Source: Eutreptiella sp. 'Long Island Sound 2002' (Eukaryota > Euglenozoa > Euglenophyceae > Eutreptiales > Eutreptiaceae). From it: a DNA stretch of 64,000 bases. A program made the translations under genes and the position numbers. The notes under the pieces are model-generated. The model had not been told where the DNA came from, made no database searches, and saw only the letters and a program-made list of their open reading frames with translations. Positions 1 through 8,462 of this stretch are shown here, piece after piece. The DNA lies in contig OZ038378.1 in NCBI GenBank assembly GCA_964036045.1, positions 163,057,311 through 163,121,310 on the forward strand, read 5' to 3'. The first letter of the stretch is position 1, and each line of letters starts with the position of its first letter.

Positions 1-666
1 AACAAGAGGCCCGTAGGTAGGTGGTCCGGGCGCCGGAGGCGGGCGACGTATGCCTGCCAGCGTTCCAGAAACGGGCTGAGGGGGACATCCACCCACTCTG
101 CGTTGACTTTCTGGTCGCAGAAAGTGAGCCATTTGGGCGTGGCGATCCCGTCCCACGAGAAGCTGGCAACGTCGCCGACACGGAGGGCGTACACTGCCGC
201 ACATGTGACAGCGAAGAAGGTGCGGGCCCACTACAGTGGTGTCGATACCGACCGAGGCGCTCTAGGTCGGTTCCAGTGGCCCACATGCGCGGAGCAGCCA
301 CGTGCGCGGTCGACAGGTCAATGGCGCGCACTTGTAGCCGCATGCGCGGGGTGACCACGCGGCCCAGGAGTGCAGGTCCTCCAACATTTTGAACGCGCAA
401 AGTGTGTTGCGCGCCACCCATCGGCCCTGTCGCCGGCCGCCGAGGAAGAGGAGCCGGGCGTCGATCGCCACATCCAGCTGGACCGCGTCTCCCACGCCGC
501 GGAGGGTGTTGCGGGCGGCGCAGCGGTATGTGTCCCGTGTGCCAGATGCGTAGACCCGGACGGAAAATGACAGGGCGTCGTCGAGCATGTCGCGCGCGGC
601 GGCGCGTGTGGCGTCGCGACACGCTGCCCGGCCGTCGGCGAAAGAGGGGGGTCGCGGGGCAACCAC
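1..666 (-). pseudogene. Tyrosine recombinase-like fragment of D
   Basis: Two minus-strand frames. Positions 666-262 read a helical region with ASGTRDTYR that resembles the N-terminal SAM-like domain of phage-type integrases. Positions 230-1 in another frame read ALRVGDVASFSWDGI, which resembles the box I region of tyrosine recombinases, where an Arg sits in a GLR-S/G-E-like helix. A TAG at 231-233 and a frame change separate the parts, so this copy looks inactive. The remaining catalytic residues (H-x-x-R and Tyr) would lie left of position 1. The assignment rests on motif resemblance and on position after a gag-like gene. Confidence 0.45.
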
Positions 667-711
667 TGACGCCAGCTGCGCGTGGAGGCCGTGGCCTTCC
701 CCTGGGTCCAG

Positions 712-1314
712 TCAGGCGGACCCCGGCCCTGTCTCCGACTGTTGGGCCCACTTGAGGATGGTGTTCCAGTCCACATCAGCTCCTAGGGCCGGTCCCGCTG
801 TTGGGCCCATGGTCGGGGCGGAGGGGGGCGGTGCGGCGGGTGGCGCTGGTGCCACCGGTGGGCACGAAAACGTGGCCCAGTGCATCTGTCCGCATCTGTT
901 GCAGGGCGCCGGGGGCACTCCGCTCAAGTCAAATGCTTGGTTGCCGCTGACCCAGAGTGTCTGTCCGCCGACCTGTTGTACTTGTCCCGCTTGCGCGCGC
1001 ATCGGGCAGTGGCGAGCGAGGTGTCCCCGGCCACCGCACGAAAAGCAAACGGTGCCGAACCCATGGCCTGCCTGCTGCTGTAAGAAGCCCTGGTATGGGG
1101 TTGTCACAGGGAGTGGTTGTTGCTGGTGGGCCATTTGGACGGTGGGCGCCGACTGCCTCCCCTGGCGTTTGGCGCGGGGGTCTTCGTTGATGATGCGGCA
1201 CGTGGCGGTCTCCAGCTTGCTGCTTGACCACTGTCCGGTGGGGTCGTCCATTGCGGTGTCCTTGAGCGCTGTAGCCAGCGTGGTCATCCATGCGTACGGC
1301 AAGGCCTCAGCCAC
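712..1314 (-). pseudogene. Zinc-knuckle C-terminal part of D gag
   Basis: About 200 residues with a classic CCHC knuckle (CFSCGGRGHLARHC) and a second Cys/His cluster (CNRCGQMHWATFSC), followed by a Pro/Ala-rich tail. CCHC knuckles bind nucleic acid in retroelement gag proteins (family knowledge). The frame is +1 relative to the upstream gag segment, and the two frames overlap at 1307-1314. The upstream frame ends in TGA while this one has only a GTG there, so the two are one protein split by an indel or a +1 shift. The stop at 712 is followed in the same frame by the recombinase-like segment at 666-262. Confidence 0.6.
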
Positions 1315-2075
1315 AAGATTCGTCGATCTCTGCAGTGGTAAGCGGTGGGATCAGGCTTTGTCCCATTTGCTCTATCTCCAGCTTCTGTGCAGACAGGAGC
1401 GCGACGATCTCACGCATACGGCTGTGCTCCGGGGCGACGTCGTCACATTGTCCTGGGTGCTGGTCTGGTTGTGACACGGGCTCGAACTGCATGGCCTGGT
1501 GGTTGGGGCGGAGGTGTTCGCGTGGTGCATATGCGCCGAGGGCTCGGACGAGGAACGTGCGGTCCGCGTCTACTCCTGCTCGGTGCGCGAGGGTAGCGAG
1601 TTGCTCGTCGGTGGCGTCTACCTCAACGAGGTATTCTTCCATGTCCACCTCCCATCCATCAAGGCCAACGGCGTAGGAGGGCCTGTTAGTGATGGTGGTG
1701 AATGGTTCTGCAACCCATCTTGCCCAATCACCAATCGACGGGTGTACAGCCGGCGGTGCTGGAGAGGCGCCGCTCGCGTGTGCCCCTGCGGCGTCACCCT
1801 TGGCGGTGGCGACCTTCTTGAACACTCTGGGCTGGAGGTGTTTCCGGCCGCGGTAAGCGGCCATGGCTCTAGTTGCCTCAGTGGGCTCCATTTTCAGTCC
1901 TGCCCTGGTGCTCTTGGCCACCACCACACCCTCCGGGACTTCCTCTTCGGTAAGTGCCTCGAGGAAGTCAATTTCCCACGTGTCGAGTTGTTCTGCAAAG
2001 CTGGCGTTGCGCAGTAGTGTCTGGTACGGCCCTTGCACCCACTTCGCCCATGCCGTGAGTGATGGTTTCGCGGCG
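1307..2075 (-). pseudogene. Middle of D gag: duplicated ~78-residue domain
   Basis: Continuation of the frame interrupted by element A at 2080. It has two copies of one domain. The first begins SLTAWAKWVQGPY and ends GRKHLQP; the second begins SIGDWARWVAEPF and ends PREHLRP. Both share W-A-x-W-V-x-x-P, a D-x-W-E-x-D core and a basic H-L-x-P end, so an internal tandem duplication is visible. An apparent ATG at 2116 lies inside the LTR of A and is not a real start. I do not recognise the fold. By position it would be the capsid-like part of gag. Confidence 0.6.
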
Positions 2076-2080
2076 GGTAC

Positions 2081-2867
2081 AGTAAGAAAAAGTGCTTTTC
2101 CATTGCTTTGAGGCATATTCTAGTTGTATTAGAGATGCACAGAGCATCCATGCATTTTTATCTTAGTATTGGTCCCACCAAAAGTGGTGATAACACATTT
2201 TGACCTATGGAACCAAACACCCAATCAGGATATGGAGTGGACCCCTTAATCCCCTTTCAATGTGAAGTAAAACATCTTCTCCTGAGTTGACTGAGCACTG
2301 ACATACCTAAGGTAGAGCCTATGAATTTATCCATGTTTTTCCATGAATACTTATCTGCCCTAGTGGTATGCACCCTAGGGGGCTAGGCACCTCTTTTTGA
2401 GAGGTCCTGGGTTCAATTCCTGGTCAGCCTAGCTAAGTAGGAAGATCCCATGTGACATGGCAGTGACCTCATCGCCACATGCCCTGCCACCTCAGCACAT
2501 ATGGGACCCAAAACAAAGAGTGCACATCTCCTGAGATGGCACTATGGAGAGAGAGTGACCCTGGGGCAGTTTTCTAACTCTTTTCCAAAAACATTTCAGC
2601 TATCTTTGTGAATATGCATTCATTTGTGACCTGTGTTGCAGTTTCTGTGAATATCCAATCATCTTTCACTGTTTACACTGCAGCCCTTCATGCTTTGATC
2701 CTGATCTTCTCCTCTTTGCACACTTCTGGCTTGGGTTATCCTGGATTGACTCGATTTCTGCAAAACAAAGGATTTCATCTTCCAAAACAAGCAGCAGGAA
2801 ACCCTACACCTACAGCAAGCAGCAGGAGAAGCAAAAGCACAGTGCTGAAAACACTATAAACTTTTCT
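2081..2867 (+). repeat. 5' LTR of element A
   Basis: 787 bp, matching 34208-34994. The ends are AGTAAG and CTTTTCT rather than TG...CA. It contains a tRNA-like segment at 2356-2430 and a TATAAA-like string near its 3' end (2855-2860). The short ORF at 2608-2859 lies wholly inside the LTR and is not a gene. Confidence 0.93.
2356..2430 (+). other. tRNA-like segment inside the LTR of A
   Basis: Box A-like CTAGTGGTATG and box B-like GGTTCAATTCC (2410-2420) are separated by a long hairpin (ACCTCT/AGAGGT around a T-run) like the variable arm of class II tRNAs. It is present in both LTRs (also about 34483-34557), so it was part of A before transposition. It is either a fossil SINE or an internal Pol III promoter. 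Confidence 0.5.
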
Positions 2868-2878
2868 GGTAGCAGAGG
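2867..2878 (+). other. Primer-binding site of A
   Basis: TGGTAGCAGAG at the LTR edge, close to the initiator-Met-tRNA primer site TGGTATCAGAG used by many plant and algal LTR elements (family knowledge). The same string adjoins the LTR of B at 8329. Confidence 0.75.
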
Positions 2879-2966
2879 CAGCCTGTCTCTGCGCACCGGC
2901 AGCAAACCCGTGCCGTACATCCAGTGCGCCGAGTACGGGCAAATATAAGCAGAAGGGTGAAAGAAG

Positions 2967-5453
2967 ATGGATCCAAGAAAGGAGGACGCTGACGTGAAGA
3001 CAGCGCCAGCGCCTGAGGCACCGGCAAGGCCGGCACCTGGCGCTGTACCTTCGGCGGAGCCCTTACATGGGCCAGTGGATGCGGCTGAGGACTCCCTGGA
3101 TGGACTCCAGACGGCCTTCGGGGCCCTGTCTGTCGAGGAGGTGGTCGTGGTCTCTCAGCCTGTGAAGAGGAAGAGAGGAGAGAGCGAGAAGGATGCTGGA
3201 GAAGAAGCAGACGAAGGAGAGGAACAAGGGCAAGACCTGACGCAAGACCCTACCTCCGAAGGCGCACCAAGCGCTTCTGGCCTCCACGCATCACCCTCTC
3301 CTATAGCCACCACACTCCCAGCCGCTGCAACATCCACTTCCACAACCAACCCGCCTATGGCAGAGGGCACAGGCCTTACTGGCATGCCTCCCTACCCCGC
3401 CTATGGTATGGGCCCACCTACCACTGCGCTCCATGAGGCAACTACTGCCAGTGAGCCTGTGGCTTCCAGCGCTTCGCCGCGATGGTATGCAGCTGATTAT
3501 CCCCATCCACTACACGCTACTGGAACCTATGTGGATGTTCCTGGGTATGCTCCTGGGTATGCAGCCTTGAGTGGGTTGAGGAGAGGACCAGAGTCTCTTG
3601 GAGGCAGGAGTAGAGGATCGGGGAGATCCTCCAACAGGTCCCTGACGCGGTTGGAGATCAACGAGGTGCTCCGAGGAGCCACTTGAAAAATCGTGGGCGA
3701 CCTCACACAAGAGATCCGTGAGAAGCTGGAGCCCCTGATGATCCCGCCCCAACCGTCACCTATCTCGGTGGGAATGTCACCCCACCGAGTACAGGCTAAC
3801 CACCTGACGGCAGGGTTGACAAATACCCTGGGGAGCCTGAGGAGCAGACCGATGCCGACGCCTGCAGCTATCCCGAGAAGTCCCTTCGTGCCGAGAACGG
3901 CTCAGCCGCCCTACAGCCACGTGACGAACTCGACGAGGGCCGAGCTGGACCGGCTGGGGCTGACAGCCTTAAGGGCTATGGTGGACGTGGAGCCTTATGG
4001 CTCCAGTGATCTAGGCGGAGACCCCTCCGATGACGAGCCGCCGTTGATGGATTCTTCTTCGCCCTCAGATGACGATGACCCTGAGGACCCCGAGGACCCC
4101 AAGGGTAAGAAGAAGAAGAAGAAGAAGAAGAAGACCCGACGCCCTGAAGGACGCCGAGCTCAGGAGGCGAAGGCTATTGCCACCTCCAAGATAGTGGTGA
4201 GCCTGCCTGAGTTCACAGGCAAGGACCTCAGCGAGTTCGCTGAGAACTTTGGCCGGTTCCTACGACTGACTGGCCAAACCCACGCGAGTGGGCGAGTGAA
4301 GTGCGATCTGCTCCTGCAGTGCTGCAAGACCAAGTACCTGGAGAAGCAGGTCAGGCAGATCGTGACTAACTCCGCCACCTTTGCCGATGTGTTGGTTGCC
4401 CTGGAGAGGCAGTACCCAACCTACGAAACCGACCTCTCCATCAGGGTCGAGATCCAGAACCTACCCGTGCTGCCCAACAACCCCAAGCCTGGCAGGGTAT
4501 CTGAGCTGTTGGCTGATCTGGATCACTGGGCTGGACGACTGACGCCCGGCTCCTACAGCAGCGACGACCTGCTATTCTGCTTGGTGGCCAAGCTCCCCCG
4601 AGAGCTATGGGACGAGTGCCGTTTGACGGCTGAGCGCAAGGCTAGATCCCTCCACTACGAGGATCTATGCGTGCTGCTCCTGGAGATGGCGCTGGAGAAG
4701 GAGAGCGACCAGCACTTGAACAACTACCGTCCTCGTGGTGGAGGTTCTGGAGGCAAAGGGTACCAAGGGTCCCGACCTGGGCAGGGGACTACCCCCAAAC
4801 ACGCCCACGCCCGCATGATGGAGAACGTGCAGGAGCTATTCTGGTGTGATGCCAGGGACGAGCAGGGCCACCTGCAGCACGCCCCTGACTGCGAGCAGCG
4901 AGACTGCTTCGTAGTCCAGGGGAAGCAGCAGGAAAAGAACACCGGCGCCAAAGCGAAGCTGCCGGATCATTACCGGTGCACCATCACGTGTGCATTCTGC
5001 GGTAAGCGGAAGCACTACGAGGATGAGTGCTACCATAAGCAACGCCTATCGGCGAAGCTTAAAGGTGAGGATCCTGGCAAAGGCTCACGCAAAGGTGGAT
5101 GCAAGGCCAAAGGCAACGACTCCGGCAAGGGCAAGTCGAAAGGACGTGGTCAAGGTGGTCAAGACAAGGGTCAAGGTGGACGAGGAGGAGGCGCTAACCG
5201 CCAGCCCGACAACAAGAACAAGGACAAGAACGGAGGCAACCCCAACCCTAATGCAGGGGGGAACTCCGAGCCCTCTGGAGGGCAATCTGGTCCTACCACA
5301 CGCTCACAGACGCAGGCCCAGCGAGAACAAGGAGCCAAGCGTGAGCATGAAGGTGGTGATGACGGCAACGCTAAGAAGAGGAGCCGTTTCATGAGGATGG
5401 CCCGCAAATTGCGGAACAAGGGGTTCGAGGTGACCTGTCCCGCGGAGTTCTGA
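2967..5453 (+). CDS. Element A gag, with one in-frame TGA
   Basis: Starts at the first ATG after the primer-binding site. The frame stays open to TGA at 5451 except for a TGA at 3684-3686 (followed by AAA), which splits it into 239- and ~588-residue parts. The N-terminus is Pro/Glu/Ala-rich. A poly-Lys run encoded by (AAG)n lies near 4107-4134. A helical capsid-like core follows (about 4180-4720), with a CCHC knuckle CAFCGKRKHYEDEC near 4990-5030 and a Gly/Lys-rich tail. The CCHC and basic tail fit RNA packaging. The stop at 3684 is probably a mutation because B gag has no counterpart. The terminal TGA is followed by CGG and pol continues in the same frame, suggesting readthrough. Confidence 0.85.
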
Positions 5454-7522
5454 CGGGGACGCTCTGGTGGCACCCAAGACCTGGTGTTTTGGGTACGTAT
5501 CCGACTAGGGGGACGTGAATACCTGGGGGTACTGGATGCTGGCGCCACAATATCTATAGTGGCCAAGAAAATTTTACCTTGTGGGAGCCTGAAGAACACC
5601 ATGACCACCGCCGCTATACGCATGGGGGATGGACATGTGGTGCACAGCTGCGGGGACTGTGAAGTGGAGGTACCTATGGGCTCTCGAACTATCGCCCATC
5701 GGTTCTATGTGATGGACACTGAGGCCTTTGACTTTGTACTGGGTACTGACTTCTTCGTACAACACTCCCAGATACAATCCCTGACGCTGCAAGCGCCCTA
5801 CCTCCTCTACGTGGACCACGGCAGTGGCAGAGAGTCTGTGCCACTGGAGCAGTCGGAACATACCTCGATCTACCTGAGACTATCGAAGGAGGAGCCCTCG
5901 AACATGATGGCGGCCTCCAAAACTGAGGACTATCAACTATTGGGGGAAGTAATAGACCAAGGTCTGAAGGAGTTGGGTTACTCTCGAGAAGACCTAAGTG
6001 TGGAGCTGTTCGCCAGCGACAAGCAGCATGTACTGGACCTATACTGCAGCAAGGGGAAGAACTGCAGCTACAAATTTTACTGGCCCTCTTTCGGGATGGC
6101 CTACGGGAACCCCAGATTCAGTGAACTGGGGAAGGTGCTGACCAAGGTGGCCTTGGAACGTTCCCGTATGGTCCTGTGTTCCCCCGATTGGGGAGCCCAT
6201 GGGGGCAACGAGTACTGGCGAAACCTCCTGGACAGGCTGACTATCAGCTCTGTTCGTTTGCCTGATGAGGCCATCTACGTGCCTCTGGGACGCAAGACGC
6301 CTATTGGGAAGCCCGGATGGGGGAGTATGCTCAGCGTGGTGGACGGAAGTCTTACCACCATCCCCTGGGAGGACCTGGACCCGACTCTGGTCCAGGCTAT
6401 ACAACGAGAAAGCGATGGACTCGCCTTGGGTGACTTGAAGGATCGCCTACGACCTCAAGATGCTGTTGAGACTACACCCGGAGGAGATGAGTACGTCGTG
6501 ACTGACACCAACGCCCCCAACTCTCCCTGTCATGTATCTGTTCCTGATGGAGTCTCTGAGTGTGGACTATCTGAGCTACCTAGCTCTATCCACTCAGAAG
6601 ACGAGACTGAGCACGACGCCTTCTTCGTGCAGACGTGTGTGGAGGAAGTGGAGAACGCCGAGTACGTCGCCCCACTGAAACCCCTACTTTCCATGAGGGT
6701 GGAAGACCCCGTGGATGAGGAGCTGGACCCTCAATCCAGGCTCAGGGAGTATGTGGATTCCAAGAGGAAGTTGGTGGCGAAAAAGTTATGCTATGCGAAG
6801 CCTACCCGCAGCTCATGGCCACTGAAGCAAGGACGTATGGGAGACCTATCCCAATTGAAGGAGGACCTCGAACAGAAGATCACCACCTGGCAAAGGGAGG
6901 TAGATCTTAAGCTCATGAAGAGCGTGTGGGGCGCCCATGTGAGGACCCCAGAGGAGGACGACCTCTCGGAGGAATGTGTATGTGAACCCCCTCGAGCTTG
7001 CCTATGTTGCCATCGTCCACCGGAGATGGTTGAACAAGACCTTCTATATGCCTACCAAGGGTTGAAGGATACAACCGCGGGCGAAGAGTCGGTGGAGGAC
7101 CACCTCCCGACGTCTATTCAAGGGGCAAGCAACTTACACCTCGACGAGGACATGGTGGACAAGATCAAGGTATTGGACCCGCGGGTACAGAAGCTTATAA
7201 GGACCTATCTGGAGGTGTTCGGAGAACTACCCCCTCCAGCCTCATGTGACAAGCTGGTACAGATGGACCTCAAGCTGAAACCCGAGTTCGTGGGTCACAA
7301 GATCCGGAGGAGATCCTATCCAGCTCCTAAAGAGCAGGCCGACGAGATCGAGCGACAGATACAAGAATGTATCGACGCTGGCCTAGTCCTGGAGTACAAG
7401 GACGGGGACTACTCCCTACACTGCAGCCCCTGTTTCCTGGTGGCTAGCCCTGGGTCTACAGCCAAACGGCTGGTAGTGGACTGTGGAGAGCTGAACAAGA
7501 AGACGCTGAACCACTCAGGGTC
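5454..7522 (+). CDS. Element A pol, N-terminal part: protease, MTase-like domain, start of RT
   Basis: Same frame as gag, directly after its TGA. The aspartic protease motif is LDAGATISIV (near 5534-5563), with GTDFF downstream. A domain at about 5997-6339 reads VELFAS, then YGNPRF, then VLCSPDW. It aligns by eye with the Dam-like/DIRS-associated domain in element B, where NPPF is intact; here the second Pro is Arg. An acidic linker follows (about 6420-7000). The RT fingers contain CSPCFLVASPGSTAKRL and VVDCGELNKK (7400-7500). The frame is cut at the GGGTC target (7518-7522) by element B and resumes at 29085. The GTG at 5484 is not needed as a start. Confidence 0.85.
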
Positions 7523-8329
7523 AGTGAGATTGAGCCCCATGGAGTATATATTTTGAACTCAGAGTGTACTTTATTTGAACTCAGAGCAGATTCAGATCAA
7601 TCATCATCATTCATCATCATCATCATTCATCATGCATCATGTGTCATGTGTCATGCATCATGTGTCATGACATGCTGGCGCCCTAGCATGTGTTTTTCAC
7701 GTTCCAACCCAAAACTTCACTTTCGCTCAGAACTAACACAACCACAACCCCACTCTTCTGGGTTCCTAAGAAGGTTATACTATTCATTTTTCATAACTCT
7801 TTGAATTTGGATGATCACATTTTTGACATCATGGATTGTCATGCATGTCATGCATGATCGACTCATTTTGTGAGTGATACCACACATACTACCTTCGAAG
7901 GAGTCTAAGGCCCCTAAGGGACCTCTATTTACTCTACAACCCTTTTCCATGGTTGTCCCTACTTCTACATGTATTTTAATGCCTATTTGGTGGGTCCCAA
8001 GCATGTTTCATGTATTGGGGGATCCCAAGAATATACCTAGGCCTAAGCCAAGCCCCAAACACAAGAGGAGAGAAGAGAGATAGATAGAGGAGAGGCGCCT
8101 GGCGGCGACACCAGGGAGCACGTGGTGCTTCCTAGGTAAGTCCTAACTAGGTGTATTTTACTACAAGAGGCATATTTGTATGGTGAGAGTGGAAGAGAGG
8201 TAAGGAGTGAACATGAGTGTAAATAATGATTGTGTTTCATAGTCCCTTTTTTGCTATGGACTAAGCTGGAAGACAAAATACTATGAGCCCATTACTTTGC
8301 AGTTGTTGAGGAGGGTGCCAAATCTAACT
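7523..8329 (+). repeat. 5' LTR of element B
   Basis: 807 bp, begins AGTGAG and ends CTAACT. TATATATTTT lies near 7544-7553 and a CATCAT/CATGTGT microsatellite follows. Small ORFs at 7553-7804, 7874-8083 and on the minus strand are repeated identically in the 3' LTR and are not genes. Confidence 0.95.
7594..7672 (+). repeat. ATC/CATG-type microsatellite in LTR of B
   Basis: Runs of ATCATC grading into ATGTGTC and ATGCATC. The same block occurs in the 3' LTR (about 28344-28422). Confidence 0.9.
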
Positions 8330-8462
8330 GGTAGCAGAGTAAACCTGCTCTGCCTAAATCCAGTATCCCTTGGATTTAATTTCGATTCAATTCCAGCCTG
8401 GAAATTTAGTAAGGGACGGAGAAGAATTCCTGAACTCAGAAAATCGAGTCTGAAAAATTGAG
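8329..8462 (+). other. Primer-binding site and leader of B
   Basis: TGGTAGCAGAG at the LTR edge (as in A), then about 120 nt of untranslated leader before the gag ATG at 8463. No other feature seen. Confidence 0.7.

Noticed and set aside
21-776. Plus-strand and alternative minus-strand ORFs at the left edge
   Set aside because: Antisense shadows in GC-rich DNA. The minus-strand reading with recombinase-like and zinc-knuckle motifs is better supported.
7553-8276. Small ORFs in the LTR of B (repeated at 28303-29026)
   Set aside because: Identical in both LTRs, short, microsatellite-derived; not protein-like.
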